Source: Clusia tigrina
Taxonomy: Eukaryota; Arthropoda; Insecta; Diptera; Clusiidae
DNA: 64,000 nt
Direction: 5' to 3'
NCBI GenBank assembly: GCA_920105625.2
Contig: OV050030.1
Span: 67,981,807-68,045,806 of the forward strand
Part shown: positions 55,263 to 64,000 of the stretch, piece by piece
Position numbering within the stretch: position 1 is the first letter of the stretch
How the letters are laid out: each line of letters begins with the position of its first letter
Position numbers and translations under genes: made by a program
Notes under the pieces: model-generated
Database searches by the model: none
Seen by the model: only the letters and a program-made list of their open reading frames with translations
What the model was told of the DNA's origin: nothing

Positions 55263-55344
55263 GAATTCCTCTGTAAAAAAAAAGAAAAACAGAAACTGTA
55301 ATGTTAGATTCAAACACAAGAGATGATTAAGACACGACCGAAAC
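55263..55344. other. Spacer between I-clade and jockey fragments
   Basis: Short A-rich stretch (AAAAAAAAAGAAAAAC) that may be the 5' UTR of I-clade copy 2. No gene. Confidence 0.35.
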
Positions 55345-56390
55345 ACAACCGAACGTGGTGAAAGCTAGTCGGAGACTGAGACAAATATTAAATGAGACAG
55401 TTCCTCTTAATGTTCGTCTCAAATCTAAAGAAGAGATAGATGAAGCTGTAGAAATATTTATACGGACTACTCAGCAAGCATCATGGATGTCTTTTCCAGA
55501 GTTACACCTATCTAAACTATGTTCAAAATTTGACGCAGATATTAATAAAACACTAGTTGAGAAAGGTAAACTACGAAAAACGAACAACGCAACAAAGTCA
55601 CACACAGAAGCAACGGACTACTTACTATGGAAAGCTACTCAATCATTAAAGCGACCAACTATATATGTTCCCCAATAAGGACGAATATTGGGTGGGCCTA
55701 GTGTGACAAAGATAAGGCAGTTACCTTTGCAGAACATTTTTCAGAAGTATTCGGGGCATATCCACCTGTCTCGCATAATGCGGAAAGCGAAATTTTGAGT
55801 TTTTTACATTCCCCAGGTGAATTAGAGCCACCAATATGATGATTTAGGCAAAAAAAACGTGGAAAGAATGTGTGTGAAACTGAAAGTAACCAAAGCGCCG
55901 GAATAATATGTCATTATAAGAAAAATACTAAAGGAACTACCTGAAACTGGATTGCAGTACCTGACTCAACTGTATAATGGTGTTTAAATTCTTGGATACT
56001 TCCCTCTAGAGTGGAACGTAGGACAAACAGTTGTTATACTAAAATCCGGGAAAACAAAGGAGGAAGTATCATCCTACAGACCCATTAGTTTGCTGCCCAT
56101 TGTCTCGATTGTGCTTGAAAAATCCTCCTCAAAAAACTAATGCCCATTCTTAATGAAAAACACCTAATACCTAACCTTCAGTTTGGATTTAGAAAACAGC
56201 ACGCGACCACGGAGAAGGCAAATCGAGTATACAAGGCTATTAGAGCAGCTTTTCAAAGTAAAAAGTATTGTACTGCCGCATTTCTGGACATCACTCAGGT
56301 GTTTGATAAAGTCTGGCACTCTGGATTACTTTATATACTTTGTTTTTTAACTCCATTTTTATTTGCATTCTATCCCTTGGGACAATAATC
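55345..56390 (+). pseudogene. Jockey-clade LINE fragment (EN-RT linker and first half of RT)
   Basis: 55355-55678 encodes the segment between endonuclease and RT (VDEAVEIFI-type; NKTLVEKGKLRKT, TDYLLWKATQSLKRP). RT follows with GQTVVILKSGKTKEEVSSYR near 56025-56080, then IPNLQFGFRKQHATTEKANR and TAAFLDITQVFDKVWHSGLL (56170-56330). It breaks off near 56335-56390, before the catalytic YADD. Several frame changes are present. Confidence 0.8.
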
Positions 56391-57130
56391 AAATTAAATA
56401 ACAATAATAAACAACTACATAAATAAATATACAAAGTTATTTTTTAAATAGTTATTTAAAACAACATGAGGAAGAGGAGCCAGTGCTAATCTCCCATAAG
56501 GTTAGTTCAGAACTATTGCATTAGAAACTTATTATCTTAAATTGAGTGGTGTTGCTCGTTTCAGGCGCTGTGTTGTGCCTGTCCTCTTCAGAAGATTTGA
56601 AGCTAGTATATTAGGATGCTTAGTCGTTCCAAGTACTTAATGCTGTATCTTTATATTTCCTCATCGACAATAGGGATGTTTAGGTCGTGACGTATTATTT
56701 CATTCCTGACGAACCATGGAGCATTTACTAGCATGTGTAATACTTTTGATTGGAATCTCTCAATGATTTTGATATTAGTTCTTGCGGCTGTACCCCATAG
56801 CTATATACCATATGTCCATATGTGTTTTAGGATTGTTTTATAAACGAGCAGTTTATTCTCAAGCGATAACTGGGATTTATACCCCAAGAGGCAATATAAA
56901 AAAGTGAGCTTGATTCCAAGTTGTTTTCTCTTCGGATGATTTAGTATCACTGATGGACAAGTCTTCTGTTTTAAGCTGAAGGTTACTTGAACAGACATAG
57001 TTGCATTCACCTTAATTCTCCACTTATTTAGCCAGATTTTGAGCTTATCCAAACTTTCTTGGAGATAATTTGTAGCGATTATATTGTTGCTGCTTGCAGC
57101 CATTATAACAGTATTGTTGCAATTAGAATA
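56391..57130 (-). pseudogene. Jockey-clade LINE fragment (RT thumb and 3' UTR), opposite strand
   Basis: 57103-56801 reads NYLQESLDKLKIWLNKWRIK, then VTFSLKQKTCPSVILN and LENKLLVYKTILKHIWTYGI, the thumb region typical of jockey-clade RT. It lies on the opposite strand to the fragment ending at 56390, and its 3' side faces that fragment. The order is wrong for a simple 5' inversion during insertion, so this is more likely a second insertion or a later rearrangement. Confidence 0.78.
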
Positions 57131-57289
57131 ATTGCTGTATTTGGGGAAAAGGAAACGAAAAGAGGCTGCGTACGAAGTATTCTTAAATAATATTTAATTA
57201 ATTGTACAATATATTAATTAGTTCTGTTATTATTATAGGAAAAATAAAAGTTTCTTTATCTTTTTAAAGCTAGATATTAAGGGAACTGA
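57131..57289. other. AT-rich spacer, nothing recognised
   Basis: Short AT-rich sequence between the jockey fragment and the dispersed repeat. Confidence 0.4.
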
Positions 57290-58600
57290 AATTTTGCAAA
57301 AGTGTAGCCTGGAACCCGATTGGTATATGGGCCGATTTGAAGAAAGATCACGCCTACCTCCCATATAAAGAAATTTTTTTTACGTTTTTTAAAATGACTA
57401 TAACTTCCGTCCAATTGAGGGAATCGTGACATTCTTTGGCCGTTATGGAGATGTGGGTCCTACAAAACAGTGTACAAAAAGTGGGCGGTATATATTAACT
57501 GCCACGCCCACTATTAGCAAATATTAATAACTTAAGATCTGTTTGAGATTTACGGACGAAAATTTACGGGAAGGAACATGTGGACATTATAAAGCTATCT
57601 GCAACAAAGGGGGCTGATCAGAGAAAATACACGCCCACTTTTGATATAGGGAACTTTGGGATCTAAAGTTAAAATTAGCCTACCTATGCTCGTATTGATG
57701 CCAGCGGAAAAAAAATTGGCAGAAACATACATGGGGTCCATAATATTGTTTGTACATAATATGGAAATCATAGTACTGTACTGCCACGCCCACAATTAGC
57801 CAAAAATCATTACTAGGTTCCTATTAAAGATTTATGAACGAAATTTTACAGGAGGGTTGCGGGTACTAACATTAAACACTACACAAAAAATGGGTGTATA
57901 ATTTCTGCAGCCACGCCCACTATTGACATATTATTATAACGTTCGGTCTACACAATATTTTTGGACGAAATTTTATATTAGTACGTATATGGACCCTACA
58001 ATACCATATACAAGATTCGAGGTCGATCATAGGAAGTATACGCCTCCTTGTCATATAATGAGCTTTGGGGACCCCACTTAAAGACAATTACCCTATCTAT
58101 GCTTCTAGTGATGATATATGAAAACAGATTGGTAGATGTATACACTGGGTCTGTACTAGCATGCATTTCAAATATGGGCAGACTATTACTACTGCCATGC
58201 CCACAATTAACCAAAAATCATTACAAGGTTCTTATTAAAGATTTCGCAACGAAATTTCACAGGAAGGTTGTGGGTACTAACATTAAACACCACACAAAAA
58301 ATTTGCGTGTTATTTTTACAGCCCCGCCCACTATTGACATATTATTATAACTTTCGACCTACACAATATTTTTGGACTAAGTTTTATATTAGTGGTTATA
58401 TTGACACTAGAAAGCCATACACAAGTAATGGGGTCGATATAATCATTTCAAGGTACCCTACCAAAAATTACCATGAATATGCTCCTAATGATGATTTATG
58501 AAGAAAACATCCTCATTGTTGAACTCGCACGCACAAGAAAAGGTAAAGGGTATTTCGAAGTCAGAATAGCCCGACTTCAGACTTCTGTACTCGTAAAAAT
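57290..58600 (+). repeat. Dispersed non-coding repeat, copy 2, with internal tandem units of about 410 bp
   Basis: CTGCCACGCCCACAATTAGCC at about 57780 recurs as CTGCCATGCCCACAATTAACC at about 58191. The flanking 200 bases on both sides match unit to unit; a third, more diverged unit starts near 57490. The last part (58340-58600) matches 27524-27768. A hairpin (GAAGTC...GACTTC, 58557-58578) stands near the end. There is no coding potential. The family is unclassified to me; a non-autonomous DNA element or a rolling-circle type is possible. Confidence 0.82.
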
Positions 58601-59093
58601 TGTTGTTGATTTTGGATTCCGGAATTTTGTTGAATGACGAGTTAAGAATTTGTTTTCCGTTGGAGGTCGAATTTGTTGCTATCTCAGTGGGAATTACAGT
58701 AGTTTCCCTTACTTGGTCAGGTGGTTTATTGAATTTAGTTTTAGTTGCTTCTTGTAGAGTTTCAATAGGTGATTCGTGTGTTGTGACAGTTGTGTCGTTA
58801 CTAAATTGTGTCGTTACATTGAAGTTTAGATTCGTGGTGCTTGGTTTTTCCTTAAGCTTAAAGAATAAACGTAACTCGTGTTGTTGGTGGTCCCTTCTAG
58901 TAAGGGTTGTCAGTTCCATGCGATGTCACGCCAGTGCGACCCCCTAAAGGTGTTAAAGGAGGCTTCGAACCGCTATGCAATTAGCTCCAGCTCCCCGTCT
59001 TCCATGGCCCGCGCCTCGGATACTGCAGTCACTTTTGCCTTTTTGAGTGAAGCCCACCGAGCATCCAATTCCTCTTCATCAATTTGAAGGGAC
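58601..59093 (-). pseudogene. Unrecognised gag-like fragment
   Basis: From ATG 59093 the minus strand reads MSLQIDEEELDARWASLKKA, an acidic helical start, with TAG after about 42 codons and a stop after about 61. A second frame from 58919 continues with a Thr/Ser-rich 110-residue stretch (NVTTQFSNDTTVTTHESPIE). The pair may be the start of a gag or ORF1 protein of an element split by a frameshift. No domain is recognised. Confidence 0.3.
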
Positions 59094-59746
59094 ATAAGTG
59101 TATGGTGAACATCACTTGAAACAACCTACTAGCACAGGAAGTTCATCCGCCGCACCAATGTACGCACCTAACACTTCTGCGAACGCAGCTAACATGTGAT
59201 ACAACTGATAGTTAGAAGCATGAAAAGTGACGAACCCGGCCGCTCTCGGATACTCTGAAAGCAATCACAATGAAATAACCCCTAAAAACTGTCCTTTTAA
59301 CCCACCACACAGAAGGGCCCAATTCCCACAGAACTAATTGATAACCGCAACCGACCCTGCTTCACAAAAGAATTATGGATAGCAGCTGATCACACGAGCC
59401 ACTCGCCGACTTTTCGTATTTTGCTTTTCACCCTCGTGACAACTATCCAGAAACCGCGGTAAACGTAAGAAACAGAGAACTACCCAATGCTGATGCAGCG
59501 TAAAGACCCCAACACACGGTAGGGGAAACAAACACACAAGAGAATAAAACCAACAACAGTACACGTAGGTATGTGTGTGGGCAATAATATTGCTTACCCA
59601 CGAAGAGACGCTGGCTTACCCTCATATGCGAGTATGTGGTTGGGTTCGTTAAGCATTATCCCAAGACACTTACACAGCCGTCAGGTAATGGGTAATCGTC
59701 CGTAGATCACTACGCTCACAATTGACGGGCACAAACACACATACGC
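59094..59746. other. Non-coding interval left of the R1-like LINE
   Basis: No supported frame. Bases 59747-59760 (ACACTGATTCCATG) are the left copy of the LINE target duplication. Confidence 0.5.
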
Positions 59747-59760
59747 ACACTGATTCCATG

Positions 59761-62147
59761 TGGAAAGTGCGGGCTTTTGATGCGGAGGTCTTTGATCTAG
59801 TTTGGAAAGAATAACAAATCAGCATGGGTACGGCCACGGCTATAACGGATAGCATCACCAACGGACCTAGCAAAGCCTGCGACGCGGCGATGCCAAGGTT
59901 GTTAAATCGGCACGCTAGAAAACTAGTATATTGGTGGAATGAGGAGATCGTAGCCGCCAGGAAGGAGTGTATTCAAGCCCGCCGAAAGGCTCAGAGTTCT
60001 CGTAAACGCCCGTCATGGGATACACTACGAGCGGAATACAAAAAATGCCGAAAAGCATTGAAAGTGGCCATCCGCAGCAGTAGGAATGAGTCCTTTAAGT
60101 CGCTGTGTGCGAATGCTGATGTGGATCCATGGGGAAAAGCCTACAAGGTGGCCATGAGTAAGCTAAAAGGGGGCAGGTCACCGCAACCAACTGACGCCGC
60201 CCTGATGAGAACTATTGTAGCTACACTCTTCCCACAGCAGACGGATAGAATGCCCAATCATAGCAAGGGTCCAATTTCCGACATCCCAGCTGTTACTAGT
60301 AGCGATGTAATCATGCTCCTGAGGAGAATCGCTGACAACAAAGCTCCCGGTCTAGATGGCATCCCAAATGTGGCGCTAAAAGCGGCAATAGAGGCGAGGC
60401 CAGAGGCTTTTCCTTTGATGTACAATACGTGCATAAAGGAAGGGATATTCCCAGACAGATGGAAACAGCAGCGACTGGTACTACTGCTCAAGACGGGAAA
60501 GCAACCAGACCAACGCTCAGCATATCGACCATTGTGCATGTTAGACACGATAGGCAAAATTTTGGAGCGGATTATCTGCGAACGACTCCAAAAGGGGGTA
60601 GAAAAACATGGTGGGCTTTCAGACCGTCAATATGGTTTCCGAAGGGGACGTTCGACGGTAGATGCCATTCAGGCTGTAACGGACATAGCCCGTGAAGCAA
60701 CAAGTGGCAAGCGATGGCGACGAGGTACAAAGAAGTATTGCGCGGTGGTGACGCTGGACGTAAAAATGCGTTCAACTCAGCGAGCTGGCCTCTAATTATG
60801 GAAGCACTTCCGAGTTTCTGCGTTCCGGTGTACTTACAAAGGTTGATATCCAGCTACTTCCAGAACAGAGTGCTGTTATACGACACTGATGAGGGCGTTC
60901 GTTGCTTTGCAGTCACGGGTGGCGTCCAACAAGGATCTGTATTCGGCCCTATCCTGTGGAACATCATGTATGATGGCATACTCTGCTTGGACCTACCAAT
61001 GGATGTAACGCTCATCGGGTACGCAGACGACATCGCAAAGGTGGCGGTAGCAAAACACATCTACACACTGCAGAACAGATGCAATGACGGTAATGGGTGT
61101 GTTATGGAATGACTCACTAGTGCAAAGCTGGAACTGGCCGCACATAAAACAGAGGCGGTACTACTGAGTACGAGGAAAATAACCGAGAGGTTCACCATCA
61201 CAGTGGAAAGCCATCAGATCGCATCCCAACAACAACTTCGGTACCTGGGAGTAATTATTGACTCCAAGCTCACCTTCAAAGAGCATCTGAAAGCAGTTTG
61301 CGAAAAGGCCACGAGATTAAACGGAGCACTTACACGCATGATGCCGAATATTGGAGGCCCACGCTCAAGTCAACGGAGATTGCTATCGACGATTACTAGC
61401 TCCATCATTTTGTATGCCGCGCCAATCTGGGTGGAAGTCACTAAGGTGAAAGCCTTCATTAAATGCGTCCAGTCAGTACATAGGCTGAGCGCACTACGCG
61501 TGGCTAGCGCATTTCGCAGTGTATCGGACGAAGCAATAGGCATAATAAGCAGCAAACCACCGACCTTGCTTGCGAAGGAGGTACTCCGGCTGTACAAGCA
61601 GAGGGCGAGACCCACAAATATCGACTAAGCCGCGGCAAGAAAAAACACCATTGCGGAATGGCAACAGAGGTGGGAGCAATCCGAAAAGGGTCGATGGACC
61701 TTCATGCTGATCCCTCACATCATACCATGGGTAACAGGGACGCACGGGGAACTGAACTACTACGTCACACAGTTGCTAACTGGTCACGGCTGCTTTAAGC
61801 AGTACCTCCATGAGAGAAAGTTTGAGGAAGACCCATACTGTCCGTACTGTCCTGGGGTGCACGAGAATGCACAGCACGTGTTTTTCGACTGCCCACACTT
61901 CAAAGGCACCCGGGATGAACTGAGTGCTGTCCTCGATGAACCACAAACAATGGACAACCTCTGTGAGCACATGTGCGATACGCTCGACAAGTGGGAAGCA
62001 GTTGCTCGGCAGCGGCCACCATCATGAAGGCGCTGCGAATCGCAGAACGAGCACGTAACGCTGAATACAGCCGCCAGCGCCTCTCCGATACTAAGACACA
62101 CAGGACTGACATAATATCAGACCTAATACTGACGTGTGAGCAGTAAA
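59761..62147 (+). pseudogene. ORF2 fragment of R1-like LINE (RT and C-terminal zinc motif)
   Basis: 59824-60795 holds the pre-RT part and first RT blocks (NKAPGLDGIPNVALKAAIEA, QRSAYRPLCMLDTIGKILER, DRQYGFRRGRSTVDAI). A 1-base shift near 60760 leads to 60714-61112 (RLISSYFQNRVLLYD, GGVQQGSVFGPILWN, LIGYADDIAKVAV). After TGA at 61110 the same frame continues (LRYLGVIIDSKLTFKEHLKA), then TAA at 61626 and a C-terminal motif CPYCPGVHENAQHVFFDCPH (about 61836-61895). A last stop lies at about 62025, and the frame end is near 62147. With only a few lesions in 2.4 kb, it is relatively young. Confidence 0.87.
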
Positions 62148-62294
62148 TGCTCTTACGGCCTCCCGACGTAAAACCTAATCAGTGTCTCCGGGGGGAATCG
62201 CCGTAATGACGAGAGGAGGTTTTAGCGGAGTTAGAGTCCCGCACTGACGGGGTTGTGACTCTAGATGTTTTCCTCCTCGTTAAATATAAAAAAA
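59761..62294 (+). mobile_element. R1-like LINE, 5'-truncated, with 14-bp target duplication
   Basis: ACACTGATTCCATG occurs at 59747-59760 and at 62295-62308 and defines the insertion exactly. It begins inside the endonuclease-RT linker (VRAFDAEVFDLVWKE) and ends in a short A-rich tail (about 62280-62294). Truncation of the 5' end is typical of LINE insertion. RT motifs and a C-terminal Cys/His motif suggest the R1 side of the LINE tree; the clade is tentative. Confidence 0.9.
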
Positions 62295-62308
62295 ACACTG
62301 ATTCCATG

Positions 62309-63279
62309 CAAAATTTGATTAGAAAGTTGTATTTTATTGATTTTTCATTAATTAATTATTTATTGTATTTAATTAAAGTAAAGTACATTCCAGGATTTAT
62401 CCGGCTCGAAGATGCAAAATGATAGGGTGTGCAGAACTTGATTCCACCTACGACGCGAATTCCAACTCGAAACGTTGTTTAAACACTTTTTCGTAAGTAC
62501 AATTTGTGACAAATCAGAACTAGTGATGCCTCTGGAGGAAAAAACAATGTTGTAGCTGCTGTGTGCAGACCCTCGGTGTTGGCTACAAGCAAAACTTTTA
62601 ATGTGGAATCAAAACTTGTGATGTTGAATCAAAACTTTTGATGTCGAATCAAAACTTGTGATGTCGCTCTGCGTGTTCGGACACTACACGATAGACTTAC
62701 GGTCCACAGCGAAAGGATGCCAGCAGCTGCCGTTGCGTAGCTGGAAACTGATTCCAGCCTTTCCCCGCGACAAAAAAACCCCCTATATATAGATGGCTTC
62801 CGCACTAATATCTTATATTCTTGCACCGACCGTTCCCACGCACTCAACTATACAGCACGGGCTTTCGCACCTTACCGTACGATGGAACACAAAGAGAGGC
62901 CGCGAACATGACACTTCAGGTTCCAGGCGGAAGACATCTGAGCACTAGCATTCGGCGTGAACATACTATACTTCATTCTTCATAAAAATAGTTCCAATTT
63001 TTAAATTTATGAAATCTACTTAGAATTCTATTATTTCGTCACTTGATATATTACTGTTAATTATACTAACTCTTGCAGATGCTATATAGCCTGTATTTGT
63101 TCAATATTGTCTTGTGGTATTTTCAATTTTAGCATGACATCAATATATAGTGTGTCTGTTTATTACATCGTTGTATACACGAATATTTTTTATTTTGTTA
63201 GAAGTTGTGTTTTAATTTCATGATATACGGAAGTTGTATGTTCATAGTTGGTGTTCTCATTGAGTGAGTCAATTGGCGA
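62309..63279. other. Non-coding interval right of the R1-like LINE
   Basis: AT-rich, with a 20-bp tandem repeat (62587-62666) and a TATA-like box (CTATATATAGATGG, about 62782-62795) followed by GCACTAATATCTTATATTC. It may include promoter or LTR sequence of the gag fragment to its right, but no ends could be defined. Confidence 0.4.
62587..62666 (+). repeat. 20-bp tandem repeat, four copies
   Basis: The unit AATCAAAACTTGTGATGTCG is repeated four times at exact 20-bp spacing (62587, 62607, 62627, 62647), with one to five differences in the first copy and one or two in the others. It lies about 120 bases before a TATA-like box. Confidence 0.88.
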
Positions 63280-63760
63280 TAGTAATTTTTCATTGCCTCT
63301 GGTCTATTATGGGTAAATTATTTCTCTGGTAGTTGAAGGAAAATTTACTTCCTGTTGTTCTTCGCTGTGGTCGATATTCATAGGTTCAGGGTTTTGTATA
63401 TTTGTCATTGTAGATTAATTATTCAGCTTAAATTCTCCCGAGTTTTGTATATTATTATGTCCGTAACGGAATTGTTTTGATGGTGGTCTATTATTGAGAT
63501 TTACTGGATCAGAGAATGGATTATTATGATTTCTAAGGCAATTTTTCCTTAATTTAAGTTTCATGTATTAGTGTATGTATTGTTTTGATTATTAGAATTC
63601 TTATTCCTACCCTGTCGGTAGTTTCTATCAGAAATTAAGTGTTCCTATGCTGTGTCCCATTGCTTATTAAAACTGAGAAATCTAGTGTGTTTTAAGCATA
63701 TCTTCATTTCGTCAGATTGTGACTTAAATTTATTGAAGTAAGGCTTATTGCAATATTAAT
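63280..63760 (-). pseudogene. gag: gag C-terminal fragment of another gypsy-type element
   Basis: The minus strand reads FKSQSDEMKICLKHTRFLSF near 63740-63650, then SDRNYRQGRNKNSNNQNN and, after frame changes, HNNPFSDPVNLNNRPPSKQF near 63530-63470 and NIQNPEPMNIDHSEEQQEVN near 63400-63350. Asn-rich sequence followed by a PEPM-type end resembles the C-terminus of gag in insect gypsy elements. At least three stops are present. It is unrelated in sequence to gag of elements A-C. Confidence 0.5.
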
Positions 63761-63803
63761 AATAAAAGATTGTAGAATCAGAGATTCATTTGATTTGGAT
63801 TAA

Positions 63804-64000
63804 AATGGCTACGGCCGCACAATTGAGACAGCATGCAGAAGAACTGCGTTACGAGTGATCTCCGCAAACCGCAACGTGTCCGCACATGCTACCTTAGTGA
63901 TAGCCGACATGACTCCCGCGAAAGTGGAACACTTAGAGGAATCCTCCTACTGGGCAAAATGCGCAGGTACAGAGATAAGAGATGTCGAACATGTATTCTT
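63804..64000 (+). other. Possible start of another element ORF at the window edge
   Basis: ATG at 63804 opens 17 codons (MATAAQLRQHAEELRYE) before TGA. The later sequence is more GC-rich than what precedes it and may continue a coding region in another frame, but the window ends. No assignment is made. Confidence 0.2.

Noticed and set aside
59373..59625. Cys/Phe/Leu-rich minus-strand frames suggesting a secreted or membrane peptide
   Set aside because: The two frames overlap in different phases, lack a supported start and have no counterpart; chance is more likely.
1..64000. tRNA or rRNA genes
   Set aside because: Only primer-site sequences complementary to tRNA 3' ends were seen; no cloverleaf or rRNA-like stretch was recognised by eye. 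A tRNAscan-type search would be decisive.

Overview
The window is a eukaryotic, almost certainly dipteran, repeat-rich interval. I found no convincing host gene. Nearly every supportable coding stretch belongs to a transposable element: errantivirus-like Ty3/gypsy elements with env, BEL/Pao elements, and LINEs of the I, jockey, LOA and R1-like clades, plus one hAT transposase relic. This mix, AT-rich intergenic DNA, short introns and tRNA-Ser and tRNA-Trp primer sites all fit a fly. A tephritid or similar fly is possible, but the species cannot be fixed from sequence alone. Nesting, truncation and many stop codons suggest heterochromatin or a transposon graveyard.

Layout. 1-1390: BEL/Pao remnant. 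1391-~12880 (+): large errantivirus A with 5' LTR, long leader, gag, pol and env; all three core genes are broken, and no 3' LTR is seen. An intact 128-codon antisense ORF with its own TATA-like and AATAAA-like signals lies between pol and env. 12925-13324: BEL integrase tail. 13466-16298 (-): errantivirus B, only gag, leader and 5' LTR. 18483-20840 (-): errantivirus C, internally deleted, bounded by a 4-bp target duplication. 21028-24440 (-): I-clade LINE, joined to BEL gag, primer site and LTR (24410-25705, -). 25720-27770: non-coding dispersed repeat split by a 1592-bp solo LTR (25932-27523) that carries four tandem hairpins with matched arm changes. 27782-33009 (-): nearly full-length LOA LINE with target duplication. 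33150-35190 (-): BEL and jockey pieces. 35200-44500: LOA LINE on + split by a second LOA on - (38359-43090). 46171-47835 (-): LTR, env and BEL protease fragments. 48144-50270 (+): hAT relic. 50514-55262 (-): second I-clade LINE with ORF1. 55345-57130: two jockey fragments facing each other. 57290-58600: tandem form of the dispersed repeat. 59761-62294 (+): 5'-truncated R1-like LINE with a 14-bp target duplication. 63280-63760 (-): gag fragment of another LTR element.

From about 13.5 to 35.2 kb every recognisable element ORF reads on the minus strand. A plus-strand transcript would therefore be antisense to all of them, which is the layout of a unistrand piRNA cluster. This is an inference from orientation only. 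The items most worth follow-up are the covarying hairpin array (27034-27281), the antisense mini-gene in element A (10116-10579), the leader intron shared by elements A and C with a donor also in B, and the strand-biased block.
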